DNA of 40,784 bases, from contig NZ_SOHE01000046.1 in the NCBI RefSeq assembly GCF_004403305.1, forward strand, positions 15,900 to 56,683. The letters run 5' to 3'. Origin of the DNA: Cryobacterium frigoriphilum (GTDB lineage Bacteria > Actinomycetota > Actinomycetes > Actinomycetales > Microbacteriaceae). The notes under the pieces were generated by a model. That model searched no databases and was not told where the DNA came from. It was given only the letters and a program-made list of their open reading frames with translations. The position numbers and the translations under genes are program-made. The number at the start of each line of letters is the position of its first letter. Within the stretch, counting starts at the first letter, position 1. This document shows, in pieces, positions 16,183 to 24,375 of the stretch.

Positions 16183-16326
16183 GGGCGTTGTCGGGGTGGC
16201 GGCCAGAGGCGCCGCAACATGGCGTAAGAGAACGGCGGCCCATGTTTGTTCGCGTGACGTGCCGCCGAGAAGTTCGCGCCACCGACACGGCCAGCAATAG
16301 GCTGGGGTTCTGCGAGAGGGGACCGC

Positions 16327-17229
16327 ATGCCGATCGGCACAACCATCGAGTTCAGCCACATTCACAAGAGCTTCGGCGCCACCACCGCCGTCAACGATCT
16401 GTCCTTCACGGTTGAGCCGGGCCGGGTGACCGGGTTCCTCGGCCCGAACGGCGCCGGCAAGACCACGAGCCTGCGCATGCTGCTCGGTCTCGTGGCGCCG
16501 ACGAGCGGAACCGCGACGTTTGGCGGCATCCGCTACCGTGACCTGCCGCAGCCGCTGCACACCGTGGGCGCCGCGCTCGAAGCGGCGAGTTTTCACCCCG
16601 GCCGTTCGGCGGCCAACCACCTCGGCGTCTACACGAGGGCCGCGGGCCTGCCCCGCACCCGCGTCACGGCGGTACTCGAACAGGTCGGACTCGGCGCGCA
16701 CGCCGAGCAGCGTGTCGGCGGCTACTCGCTCGGCATGCGCCAGCGCCTGGGCCTCGCCTACGCGCTGCTCGGCGACCCCGGTGTGCTCGTGCTCGATGAA
16801 CCGATCAACGGCCTCGATCCGGAGGGCATCAAGTGGATCCGCGGCTTTCTGCGGGCCATGGCCGCCGAGGGTCGCACCGTGCTCGTCAGCTCGCACCTGC
16901 TGAGTGAGGTGCAGCAGAGCGTCGACGACGTCGTCATCATCGCCCGCGGCGCCCTCGTGCACCTCGGCCCGCTGTCCAGCCTCGAAACGGATGCCGCCCC
17001 CCAGATCGTCGTGGACTCCCCCGACCGCGAGGCCCTCGGCGCCGCGCTGCGTCAGGCCGGCCTCACGTTCAGCGTCGGCCGCACCGGCCTGCTCGTGGCC
17101 ACACCCGACCCCGCCCTGGTCGGGCACCTCGCCTTCGCCGCCGGAGTCGAAATCAGTTCGCTGCACCGACAGAAGGCGGGTCTGGAAGACTCGTTCCTCG
17201 CCCTCGTCGGGGAAGGACACACGCTGTGA
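16327..17229 (+). CDS. ABC transporter ATP-binding protein
   Basis: A 300-residue ATPase with Walker A GPNGAGKTT (39-47), signature YSLGMRQR (133-140), Walker B VLVLDEP (153-159) and the switch His in SSHLLSEV. The domain order and the roughly 80-residue C-terminal extension are typical of exporters of the CcmA/NatA/DrrA group. GAGAGGGG lies upstream of the ATG. Its stop overlaps the start of the permease gene (GTGA), so the two are translated together and should form a homodimeric exporter. The substrate is unknown; drug or lipid-like compounds are usual for this group. Confidence 0.9.
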   Translation: MPIGTTIEFSHIHKSFGATTAVNDLSFTVEPGRVTGFLGPNGAGKTTSLRMLLGLVAPTSGTATFGGIRYRDLPQPLHTVGAALEAASFHPGRSAANHLGVYTRAAGLPRTRVTAVLEQVGLGAHAEQRVGGYSLGMRQRLGLAYALLGDPGVLVLDEPINGLDPEGIKWIRGFLRAMAAEGRTVLVSSHLLSEVQQSVDDVVIIARGALVHLGPLSSLETDAAPQIVVDSPDREALGAALRQAGLTFSVGRTGLLVATPDPALVGHLAFAAGVEISSLHRQKAGLEDSFLALVGEGHTL

Positions 17230-18068
17230 GCTCGCTGTTGAACGCCATCGGCGCCGAATTCGCCAAGATTCTCACGACCCGCCTGTGGTGGATTCTCGCC
17301 CTCGTGCTCTTTGGCTACATCGGCCTGCTCGCCGGCGGCCTCGCCGCGCTGTTCGCGGGAATCCAGTCCGGCGCGATCAGCCCCGACGCTGCCGGAACCT
17401 CGAGCGGCGGCATCCCCGATTTCGGCACCCTGCCCCCGCTCGTCTACAGCTTCGCGAGCTCGGTCGGCTACGTGTTTCCCGTGCTGATCGGTGCCCTCGC
17501 CACCACCGGCGAGTTTCGTCACCAGACCCTCACGCCCACGTTCCTCGCCTCGCCTCGGCGCGGTCAGGTGCTCGGCGCGAAGGTGATCGCGTTGTTCGTG
17601 GTGGGCGCGGTGTTCGGAGTGGTGGCGCTGGCCGCATCCGTCGGCATCGGCGCACCGGTGATGAACGCGTTCGACGTCGACCCGATGCTCAGCGACGCCG
17701 CCACCTGGTGGCTGATCGGCCGCATCGTGCTCGCGATGGGGCTGTGGGCGATCATCGGCGTCGGCCTCGGAGTGCTCGTGCCCAATCAGGTGGCGTCGAT
17801 CGTGATCGTGCTCGCCTTCACCCAGTTCGTCGAACCGCTGTTGCGGCTCGCGGCGAGCTTTCTCGAGGTGACGGCCCGCATCGGCAACTTCCTGCCGGGC
17901 GCGGCGAGCGATGCCCTCGTCGGCGCGAGCGTCTTCACCATGGCGTCGCCGACCGGCGGGGCCGCCGAGGCCCTTGACTGGTGGCAGGGCGGCCTCGTGC
18001 TGCTCGCCTACGCCCTCGCGGCCACCGTCGGCGGCTATGCCGTCAGCTGGAAACGTGACGTGACCTGA
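17226..18068 (+). CDS. ABC transporter permease
   Basis: A 280-residue integral membrane protein with about six hydrophobic helices: one near residues 18-40, a second and third after a short Ser/Gly-rich outer loop (SGGIPDFGTLPP), then a tight group to the C-terminus, where the last helix ends VSWKRDVT. The loop TTGEFRHQTLTPTFLASPRR between helices 2 and 3 is the coupling-helix region of ABC-2 type exporters. It starts at GTG 17226, overlapping the ATPase stop by 4 bases, so it is the dedicated partner of that protein. Confidence 0.85.
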   Translation: MSSLLNAIGAEFAKILTTRLWWILALVLFGYIGLLAGGLAALFAGIQSGAISPDAAGTSSGGIPDFGTLPPLVYSFASSVGYVFPVLIGALATTGEFRHQTLTPTFLASPRRGQVLGAKVIALFVVGAVFGVVALAASVGIGAPVMNAFDVDPMLSDAATWWLIGRIVLAMGLWAIIGVGLGVLVPNQVASIVIVLAFTQFVEPLLRLAASFLEVTARIGNFLPGAASDALVGASVFTMASPTGGAAEALDWWQGGLVLLAYALAATVGGYAVSWKRDVT

Positions 18069-18089
18069 GCCGCCCACTCGAACAGCCCG

Positions 18090-18095
18090 TAGGCT
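18090..18095 (+). promoter_or_regulatory. Leaderless-type -10 box of the AcuI-like gene
   Basis: TAGGCT, six bases (ACGGGC), then ATG at 18102, in the 33-bp gap after the ABC permease gene. Confidence 0.5.
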
Positions 18096-18101
18096 ACGGG
18101 C

Positions 18102-19118
18102 ATGGGTGCAGAGACGCAATTCAGGGCCATCGTCGTCGATAAGGCAGCGGATGCCGAGGGCAACGCCCGGCAGAGGGCCGCGCTGCGCGTGGTCGATGAC
18201 GGTTTTCTGATGCCGGGTGACGTGACCATCGCCGTGGAGTATTCCAGCCTGAACTACAAAGACGCCCTCGCGCTGCTGGGTCGCCCCGGGGTCGCCCGGG
18301 TCTGGCCGCTCATCGCCGGCGTCGACCTGGTCGGCACGGTCGAGGCGAGCGCCGACGTGCGGTGGAACCCGGGCGACCGCGTGATTCTCACCGGTGCCGG
18401 CAGCGGCGAGAACCACCACGGCGGTCTCGCCGAGCGCGCCAGGGTCGCCGGCGACCCGCTCGTGCGCCTGCCGCCGAACGTCAGCGCCGCGCAGGCCGCC
18501 GCGATCGGCACCGCCGGGTTCACGGCTCAGCTCGCGGTGCTCGCCCTCGAACATGGCGGCCTCACCCCCGCGAGCGGCCCGGTGCTCGTCACCGGCGGCA
18601 CCGGCGGTGTCGGCAGCATCGCGATCAGTCTGCTCGCCCGGCTCGGCTACGAGGTGCACGCCACGACCGGTCGGCCCGAGGCCCTGGGCGCCTACCTGCG
18701 CGACCTCGGCGCGACCGAAATCGTGGAGCGCCGAGTGCTCGCCAGCACCGGACGGCCGCTGCAGAAGCAGCGCTGGGCCGGCGCGATCGATTCCCTGGGC
18801 AGCAGCTCCCTCGCATCCGTTCTCGCGCAGATGCACGCCAACGGCGTGGTCGCCGCCTGCGGTCTGGCCCAGGGCGCGGACCTGCCGACGACCGTCATGC
18901 CGTTCATCTTGCGTGGGGTCAGCCTGATCGGCATCAACTCGGTCGACGCCTCCCGCGAGCAGCGCGAACGGGCCTGGGCACGGCTGGCCAGCGACCTCGA
19001 CCTCGAGGCGCTCGACGGCCTGACCACGATCATTCCGCTGGGCGATTCGCTGCTCGCGGCCGAGCAGATTCTGGCCGGCCGGCACCACGGCCGCACGGTC
19101 GTCGACGTGCGCGGGTAG
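18102..19118 (+). CDS. AcuI/YhdH-type NADPH-dependent acryloyl-CoA reductase-like oxidoreductase
   Basis: A 338-residue zinc-free medium-chain dehydrogenase. Typical YhdH/AcuI features: EYSSLNYKDALA, PLIAGVDLVGTV, NHHGGLAERARV, the GTAGFTAQLAV loop, nucleotide-binding VLVTGGTGGVGSIAI (Gly-rich, about 165-180), GRPEALGAYLRDLGA, and GVSLIGINSV near the C-terminus. Members reduce acryloyl-CoA to propionyl-CoA or act on related enones with NADPH. No genes of acrylate metabolism are adjacent, so it may serve in detoxification. No zinc-binding Cys set is present. Start supported by the leaderless -10 spacing. Confidence 0.85.
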   Translation: MGAETQFRAIVVDKAADAEGNARQRAALRVVDDGFLMPGDVTIAVEYSSLNYKDALALLGRPGVARVWPLIAGVDLVGTVEASADVRWNPGDRVILTGAGSGENHHGGLAERARVAGDPLVRLPPNVSAAQAAAIGTAGFTAQLAVLALEHGGLTPASGPVLVTGGTGGVGSIAISLLARLGYEVHATTGRPEALGAYLRDLGATEIVERRVLASTGRPLQKQRWAGAIDSLGSSSLASVLAQMHANGVVAACGLAQGADLPTTVMPFILRGVSLIGINSVDASREQRERAWARLASDLDLEALDGLTTIIPLGDSLLAAEQILAGRHHGRTVVDVRG

Positions 19119-19179
19119 CGGTCGCCCTGATCGCTCGCGCCGGCATCGTCGTGTCCCTGCCGCACGACGGCGCGGATCG

Positions 19180-19542
19180 TCAGGCGGTTTCGCGGGGTTC
19201 GAGCTTGAGCGACGCGATCAGGTCGGGCGCGAACTGGCTGGTCAGAATGACCCGCGAGAACTCTTCGTCGGCGAGGTCGATCACGACCGCCATGCGCTGG
19301 CGCTTGATCGCCACGAAGTCCTTGCCGCCGTGAAACGACCAGGTTCCGGCCGCGACGACGCCCGGCACGATCGATCCGGGGGCACGGATGCCGCGCAGCC
19401 AGATCCACGGATCCTCCGTGATGATGACCGTGCGGATGTTCTCGCGTTTGACGACGATGTCGTCTTTGCGACGCGATAACGCCCTTTCGGCGCGCGTCAG
19501 GCGGATCTCGAGCCGATCGGAGTGCACGCTCAGGGAAGCCAT
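19180..19542 (-). CDS. Conserved actinobacterial hypothetical protein (PH-like)
   Basis: A 120-residue soluble protein of unknown function. The start is placed at the ATG at 19542 (MASLSVHSDRLEIRLT), which lies 6 bases after CAGACT with AGGGGA between; an in-frame extension upstream is unlikely. The pattern of beta strands with VVKRENIRTVIITEDPW, APGSIVPGVVAAGTWSFHGG and KDFVAIKR suggests a small beta-barrel like bacterial PH domains and resembles proteins I recall only as conserved hypotheticals in actinobacteria. It lies alone between the AcuI-like gene and hemL. Confidence 0.65.
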   Translation of the reverse strand: MASLSVHSDRLEIRLTRAERALSRRKDDIVVKRENIRTVIITEDPWIWLRGIRAPGSIVPGVVAAGTWSFHGGKDFVAIKRQRMAVVIDLADEEFSRVILTSQFAPDLIASLKLEPRETA

Positions 19543-19548
19543 TCCCCT

Positions 19549-19554
19549 AGTCTG
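19549..19554 (-). promoter_or_regulatory. -10 box of the PH-like protein gene
   Basis: CAGACT on the minus strand, six bases (AGGGGA), then ATG. The spacer could also act as a Shine-Dalgarno sequence if transcription starts further upstream. Confidence 0.4.
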
Positions 19555-19659
19555 CCCGGTCGCCCGACATTCCGCTCGTCGGAACCTCACAAAGCAGTAA
19601 CGACCCGAGTGTGGAAGTCGTGCAGTGCTCCGGTTCAAACGAGTGGGCAGTCAGTGAAC

Positions 19660-21006
19660 TCAGTCGTTCGTGGCCTGCGCGGCCGCCCTGGCCGCGGCCG
19701 GAAGCGCCTCGAGAATGCGGCCGACGGCCTGTTCGTCGTGTGCGTTACTGACGAACCAGGCCTCGAACACCGACGGCGGCAGCGACACTCCGGCGTCGAG
19801 CATGGCGTGAAAGAACGGTCCGTAACGAAAGGCCTCCTGACGCTGCACTTCGGCGTAGGTGCGGGGCGCCTGGGCGGCCGCTTCCGCACCGAAGACGAAG
19901 CTGAACAGGCTGCCGGCGCGCTGCACGCTGTGCGCGACGCCCTCGGCCGTCAGCGCTTCCGACACGGCGTTCGACAGCAGAGCGGATGTCGCGTCAACGT
20001 GCGCGTACACGGCCGCGTCGAGTGCGTTCAGCGTCGCGATGCCCGCGGCCACGGCGACCGGGTTGCCCGAGAGGGTTCCGGCCTGGTAGACCGGGCCGGT
20101 CGGGGCCAGAAAGTCCATCACGTCGGCTCGGCCGCCGAGGGCGGCGACGGGCAGGCCACCGCCGATGATCTTGCCGTAGGTGAGCAGGTCGGGGCGGTAG
20201 GCGGTCTCGGGGGCGGTCGTGGACGCATCCGTTTCGAGGCCCCAGTAGCCGGCCGGGTTGACGCGGAATCCGGTCAGTACCTCGTCCATGATGAGCAGCG
20301 CGCCCTCGGCGTGCACGATCGCGGCGAGCCCGGCGTTGAAGCCGGGGTCGGGCGCGACGACACCCATGTTGGCGGCGGCGGCCTCGGTGATGACCGCGGC
20401 AATCTGACCGGGGTGCGCGTCGAACGCGGCCTGCACGGCTTCGAGGTCGTTGTAGGGCAGCACGAGGGTCTGCGCGGCGGTCGCGGCGGTGACGCCGGCC
20501 GATCCGGGCAGGGCGAGGGTCGCGAGGCCGGAGCCGGCCTGGGCCAGAAGCCCGTCGGAGTGGCCGTGATAGTGGCCGGCGAACTTGATCAGCAGCTCAC
20601 GGCCGGTGAAGCCGCGGGCGAGCCGGATGGCGGTCATGGTCGCCTCGGTGCCGGTCGAGACGAGCCGCAGCTTCTCGACGGCGCTGACCCGGCCCTTGAC
20701 GAGCTCGGCCAGTTCGGTCTCGCCGGGCGTCGAGGCGCCGAACGACAGTCCGAGGGCGGCGGCGTCCTGCACGGCCTTCACGACACCGGGGTGCGCGTGG
20801 CCGAGGATCGCGGGGCCCCAGGAGCTGACGAGGTCCACGTAGTCGCGACCGTCGGCATCCGTCACGTAGGCGCCCTGGGCCTTCACGAGGAACAGCGGCG
20901 TGCCGCCGACCGAGCGAAACGCGCGCACGGGCGAGTTCACACCGCCCGGAATCGAGCGCTGCGCGCGGTCGAAGAGTTCGTCGTTGTGGGTGAGCGTGTG
21001 AGTCAT
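19660..21006 (-). CDS. hemL: Glutamate-1-semialdehyde 2,1-aminomutase
   Basis: A 448-residue PLP enzyme converting glutamate-1-semialdehyde to 5-aminolevulinate, second step of the C5 haem route. Marks: [67 protein letters not shown] and the PLP Lys279 in [11 protein letters not shown]. The segment [14 protein letters not shown] replaces the usual EPVAGNMG, a small local variation. Its ATG overlaps the hemB stop (ATGA), so the two are co-translated. Length is normal for the family. Confidence 0.95.
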   Translation of the reverse strand: MTHTLTHNDELFDRAQRSIPGGVNSPVRAFRSVGGTPLFLVKAQGAYVTDADGRDYVDLVSSWGPAILGHAHPGVVKAVQDAAALGLSFGASTPGETELAELVKGRVSAVEKLRLVSTGTEATMTAIRLARGFTGRELLIKFAGHYHGHSDGLLAQAGSGLATLALPGSAGVTAATAAQTLVLPYNDLEAVQAAFDAHPGQIAAVITEAAAANMGVVAPDPGFNAGLAAIVHAEGALLIMDEVLTGFRVNPAGYWGLETDASTTAPETAYRPDLLTYGKIIGGGLPVAALGGRADVMDFLAPTGPVYQAGTLSGNPVAVAAGIATLNALDAAVYAHVDATSALLSNAVSEALTAEGVAHSVQRAGSLFSFVFGAEAAAQAPRTYAEVQRQEAFRYGPFFHAMLDAGVSLPPSVFEAWFVSNAHDEQAVGRILEALPAAARAAAQATND

Positions 21007-21986
21007 GCGCGGTCTTCTTTCAGCCAGGTGGCGAGCTCAACGGCCCAGTAGGTGAGCACGGCGTCGGCGCCGGCGCGACGGATGCCGAGAACCGACTCCT
21101 CGACGGCACGGCGGCGGTCGATCCAGCCCTGGGCGGCGGCGGCCTCGATCATGGCGTACTCGCCGCTGACCTGGTAGGCCCAGACGGGAACCTCGCTCAT
21201 GCTCGCAACCGCGGCGAGCACGTCGAGGTAGCTGCCGGCGGGCTTAACCATGACGATGTCGGCGCCCTCGGCGATGTCGAGGCGACTCTCGCGCACGCCT
21301 TCGCGGCCGTTGGCAGGGTCGAGCTGGTAGGTGCGGCGGTTACCGACGAGGGTGCTGGCGACGGCCTCGCGGAACGGGCCGTAGAACGCGGAGGCGTACT
21401 TGGCGGAGTAGCTCAGCACGGCGGTGTCCTGCAGGCCTTCGGCGTCGAGGGCGCTGCGCACGGCGGCGACCTGGCCGTCCATCATGCCGCTCAGGCCGAG
21501 CAGGTCGCTGCCGGCGCGCGCCTGGGCGAGGGCCATGTCCTGGTAGCGGATGAGGGTGGCATCGTTATCGATGCGGCCGTCGGCGGCGAGCACGCCGCAG
21601 TGGCCGTGGTCGGTGAATTCGTCGAGGCACAGGTCGGTCTGCACGGTGAGGGCTCCGCCGACCTCGTCGACGAGGGCCCGGGTGGCGAGGTTCAGGATGC
21701 CGTTGGGGTCGGTCGCGCCGGAGCCGATGGCGTCGCGCACGTCGGGCACGCCGAAGAGCATGACGCCGCCGATGCCGGCTTCGGCCGCTTCGACGACCGC
21801 GCGGCGGGCGCTGTCGATGCTGTGCTGCACGACCCCGGGCATGGAGCTGATCGCGACGCTCTCGCTGCCCTCCCGCACGAACATCGGCAGAACCAGCTCG
21901 GACGGGTGGACACGGGTTTCGCTCGCCAGGCGACGCAGCGCGGGTGTGGTGCGCAGGCGTCGCGGGCGGATTACGGGATTCGTCAC
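21003..21986 (-). CDS. hemB: Delta-aminolevulinic acid dehydratase (porphobilinogen synthase)
   Basis: A 327-residue enzyme joining two 5-aminolevulinates to porphobilinogen. The two active-site lysines are Lys196 ([15 protein letters not shown]) and Lys248 ([10 protein letters not shown]). The metal loop reads [14 protein letters not shown]: Cys120 and Cys130 are kept, while the middle zinc cysteine is Asp122, a form I also recall from mycobacteria. The start is GTG 21986, supported by TAGGCT six bases upstream. First gene of a hemB-hemL pair; it is separated from hemD by a plus-strand regulator module. Confidence 0.95.
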   Translation of the reverse strand: MTNPVIRPRRLRTTPALRRLASETRVHPSELVLPMFVREGSESVAISSMPGVVQHSIDSARRAVVEAAEAGIGGVMLFGVPDVRDAIGSGATDPNGILNLATRALVDEVGGALTVQTDLCLDEFTDHGHCGVLAADGRIDNDATLIRYQDMALAQARAGSDLLGLSGMMDGQVAAVRSALDAEGLQDTAVLSYSAKYASAFYGPFREAVASTLVGNRRTYQLDPANGREGVRESRLDIAEGADIVMVKPAGSYLDVLAAVASMSEVPVWAYQVSGEYAMIEAAAAQGWIDRRRAVEESVLGIRRAGADAVLTYWAVELATWLKEDRA

Positions 21987-21992
21987 GGTCAG

Positions 21993-21998
21993 AGCCTA
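21993..21998 (-). promoter_or_regulatory. Leaderless-type -10 box of hemB
   Basis: TAGGCT on the minus strand, six bases (CTGACC), then GTG at 21986. The same hexamer serves the AcuI-like gene. Confidence 0.5.
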
Positions 21999-22041
21999 CG
22001 CCGCGCGGCTGTGCGCCCGGCCCGCGTCGGCTCGGCTCGGC

Positions 22042-22089
22042 TGTATCAGTCGAGTGATACAGGTGTTACTGTGTCTATAAGTTGATACA
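22042..22089 (+). promoter_or_regulatory. Operator/promoter of the membrane protein-GntR operon
   Basis: TGTATCA (22042-22048) and TGATACA (22055-22061) form a perfect 7-bp inverted repeat with a 6-bp centre. A third TGATACA half-site is at 22083-22089. Between them TATAAG (22076-22081) could be a -10 box. The arrangement fits binding by the YtrA-type GntR repressor coded in the same operon, so autoregulation is likely. Confidence 0.65.
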
Positions 22090-22116
22090 GTCCGTCAGCG
22101 AAGAGAGGACCTGACC

Positions 22117-23085
22117 ATGGTGATATTCCTTCTGATCGCGATACTGGCCGCGACGATCGGGCTGATCTGGGCCGCCGTCGTGCGCGGCCGCGCCTCCGAA
22201 GCCTTTCGCCGCGTCACCGTGCCCGCGAACCTTGCCGGCGCGGTCCGTGACGCGAGGAAGTCGTTCGCGGGCCGCATCGGGATTGCGTTCGCGGCCTCAG
22301 CGGTTGCCTTCAGCGCCATGAACATCGTCCACACCACGATCGGAAACGGCTACGGGCTGACCTGGTTGCTCACCCCGGGCCTGATGACCGGCTTCTTTCT
22401 GGTCGTCGTCGCCGCCCTGCCGAAGGTACTCGTCCCCGAGGTGGGCGCGAAGCGCAGCGCTGATCTGGCGCGGCGCCGACCCTGGAGCTACGCGCCGGCC
22501 TGGGCGCTGGTGCTGCCGGCCGCGAGCGGCTTACTGCTGCTCGCCGCGATCGTCGCGTTCGGCGTGACGTCATCGCCGCAGGAGGACGGCCTAGACCGAT
22601 CCCTCACACTCACCGACTCCCCGTACAGCAATACGGCCGGTCCCTACCCGGGCTGGTACTACGGGCTCCCCCTGGCTCTTCTGGTGGCGCTGATCACGAT
22701 CGCGGCGGCCGTCGCGCTGGCGCGCGTGGCGGCATCCTCTCGCCCGACCGACGAATCGCTCCGGCAGGTCGACCGGGTGATGCGGGTGCTCGCCACCCGC
22801 ATCATCATGAAACTCACGTCCGGGACATTCGTCGCCTACCTGGGGGGTCTCCTCCTCCTCGGCAGCAAGGCCATGATGTCGGCGTCCAACCAGTGGCAGA
22901 ACACCGTCTACGTGCACATCGAACCGTGGTATACCCTCGCGCCCGTGGGGTTGATCACGGGGCTGCTCCTGCTCGTGGTCGGCTGCGTGCTGCTCGTGCT
23001 CGCCGCGATCGACGCCCTGAAGCCGCCGTTCACGGCCGGGGACGCCTCGATCGTCTCGGGCCGACCTGAAGCGGATGCCGCATGA
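22117..23085 (+). CDS. Multi-spanning membrane protein of unknown function
   Basis: A 322-residue protein with about six hydrophobic helices: one at the N-terminus (MVIFLLIAILAATIGLIWAA), two after a charged loop (near 53-72 and 83-105), one near 133-150, and two or three in the C-terminal half (180-205, 240-260, 285-310). No transporter or enzyme motif was recognised. GAGAGGACC precedes the ATG. Its stop overlaps the start of the GntR gene (ATGA), and a palindromic operator lies upstream, so the protein belongs to a self-regulated two-gene operon like the ytr-type modules that respond to envelope stress, though no ABC ATPase is present here. Confidence 0.75.
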   Translation: MVIFLLIAILAATIGLIWAAVVRGRASEAFRRVTVPANLAGAVRDARKSFAGRIGIAFAASAVAFSAMNIVHTTIGNGYGLTWLLTPGLMTGFFLVVVAALPKVLVPEVGAKRSADLARRRPWSYAPAWALVLPAASGLLLLAAIVAFGVTSSPQEDGLDRSLTLTDSPYSNTAGPYPGWYYGLPLALLVALITIAAAVALARVAASSRPTDESLRQVDRVMRVLATRIIMKLTSGTFVAYLGGLLLLGSKAMMSASNQWQNTVYVHIEPWYTLAPVGLITGLLLLVVGCVLLVLAAIDALKPPFTAGDASIVSGRPEADAA

Positions 23086-23438
23086 TCACGATCGACGACG
23101 CTGATCCGACCCCGGCGTTCGAGCAGATTCGCCAGCAGCTCACCGACGAGATCCGCTCCGGCAATCTGGCCCCCGGCGACCGGCTGCCGTCGGTGCGCCA
23201 GCTGGCCGGTGACCTGCGGATCGCGGCGGGCACCGTGGCCCGCGCGTATTCTGCACTGGAGGGCAACGGGCTGCTCGAGTCCACCCGGTTGGGCACCCGT
23301 GTGCGCGCCGTCGAGCCGCTGCCGAGCCAGGCGCGAGAGGCGGCCCGCCGCTACGTGGCGGCAGTGTCCGGGCTGACCCTCGACGACGCGATCCTGGCCG
23401 TGCGGGTCGAGTGGGCCGCCCGGGCTGAGGTGGTCTAG
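23082..23438 (+). CDS. GntR-family transcriptional regulator, YtrA subfamily
   Basis: A 118-residue protein. Residues about 10-75 are a GntR winged helix: PAFEQIRQQLTDEIRSGNLAPGDRLPSVRQLAGDLRIAAGTVARAYSALEGNGL shows the family pattern in full, here cited in parts only by P-A-F-E-Q-I and G-T-V-A-R-A-Y. The tail after residue 80 is only about 38 residues of helix, the short dimerising tail of the YtrA subfamily, without a large ligand domain. It is translationally coupled to the membrane protein upstream and probably represses the operon through the TGTATCA/TGATACA site. Confidence 0.9.
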   Translation: MITIDDADPTPAFEQIRQQLTDEIRSGNLAPGDRLPSVRQLAGDLRIAAGTVARAYSALEGNGLLESTRLGTRVRAVEPLPSQAREAARRYVAAVSGLTLDDAILAVRVEWAARAEVV

Positions 23439-23439
23439 C

Positions 23440-23484
23440 GGGCGCAGGGCTCCTCGAGGGCGCAGGGCTCCTCGAGGGCGCAGA
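23440..23484. repeat. 18-bp tandem repeat between convergent genes
   Basis: GGGCGCAGGGCTCCTCGA at 23440-23457 and 23458-23475, followed by a partial third unit to 23484. It begins one base after the GntR stop and lies before the end of hemD. No function is apparent; each unit contains CTCGAG-like symmetry only at its junction. Confidence 0.75.
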
Positions 23485-23542
23485 GCGCGGCCGGTGGCGC
23501 AGGGTCACGTTAGGAGTGCCGCGACGGGGGCGGATGCTCGCC

Positions 23543-23574
23543 GACGCTACTGCTGGGCGACGCTACTGCTGGGC
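23543..23574. repeat. 16-bp tandem duplication across the hemD stop codon
   Basis: GACGCTACTGCTGGGC occurs twice in a row (23543-23558 and 23559-23574). The second copy contains the hemD stop (plus-strand cta at 23563). The duplication therefore added sequence just beyond the gene without changing the protein before the stop. Confidence 0.75.
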
Positions 23575-24375
23575 GGCGAGCGCGCGAGCCTCGGCGGCAC
23601 TCACGAGCGACTCGATGAGCGACTCGGCGCTGCGTTCGTCGGCGATCACGTCGACGCGCAGGCCGATCGCGGTCGCGTCCTTCGCGGTACGCGGGCCGAT
23701 ACAGGCCACCAGGGTCTGCTCCGGAATCGGGCCGAGCTGGTCGAAGACCTGCTGCGCCACGCTGCCGGAGGTGACGAGCACGGCCTGCACGAGGCCGGCC
23801 TTCACGTTGGCGATCACGGTGTCGCTGACGGCGACGCCCACGGTGCGGTAGGCGACGACGGATTCCACGTCGTGGCCGACGCGGCGCAGGCCCTCGGTCA
23901 AGAGCGGCTTGGCGATCTCGCTCCGCAGGGTCAGCACGCGCAGCGGAATGACGCCCTGGGTGGCGTTCTCCCACTCGAGCAGCAGGCCGCGGGCGGAGTT
24001 GTCCTCGGAGGGCACGATGTCCACGTGGTAGCCGGCCGCGATCAGCGCGGCGGCGGTGGTCTCGCCGACCGCGGCGATGCGGGTGCCGGGGGCGACGACC
24101 GCGCGGTGCGACTGCAGCACGTCGACCGTGGTCGCGCTCGTGACGGTCATCCAGTCGAAGTCGCCGGCCGCGAGGCGGGCGAGCGCCGCCTCGAGCGCGG
24201 GGGCGTCATCCGTCGGAGCGAAATTGATCATGGGCGCCACGATCGGCTGCGCGCCGCGGGCGCGCAGGTTGGCGGCGACCTGGTCGCCCCAGGGGCCGCC
24301 GCGCGGCACGAGCACCTTCCAGCCGGCGAGCGGCTTGGCGACAGTCGTTTTGGGCTGATGCAATTGAGCGGTCAC
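23563..24375 (-). CDS. hemD: Uroporphyrinogen-III synthase
   Basis: A 270-residue protein, start GTG 24375 overlapping the hemC stop (GTGA). It closes and inverts ring D of hydroxymethylbilane to give uroporphyrinogen III. The family is poorly conserved; recognisable parts are KVLVPRGGPWGDQVA at the N-terminus, DWMTVTSATTVDVL, AAVGETTAAAL, TLRSEIAKPLL, VTSGSVAQQVFD and CIGPRTAKDATAIGLRVDV, matching the two-domain HemD fold. The position directly after hemC settles the identity. Confidence 0.9.
   Translation of the reverse strand: MTAQLHQPKTTVAKPLAGWKVLVPRGGPWGDQVAANLRARGAQPIVAPMINFAPTDDAPALEAALARLAAGDFDWMTVTSATTVDVLQSHRAVVAPGTRIAAVGETTAAALIAAGYHVDIVPSEDNSARGLLLEWENATQGVIPLRVLTLRSEIAKPLLTEGLRRVGHDVESVVAYRTVGVAVSDTVIANVKAGLVQAVLVTSGSVAQQVFDQLGPIPEQTLVACIGPRTAKDATAIGLRVDVIADERSAESLIESLVSAAEARALAAQQ

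Noticed and set aside
17052..19088. A 678-codon minus-strand frame over the ABC permease and AcuI-like genes
   Set aside because: Shadow frame across two well-supported plus-strand genes.
19630..19645. T-loop-like GGTTCAAAC suggesting a tRNA
   Set aside because: No acceptor, D or anticodon stem can be formed around it.
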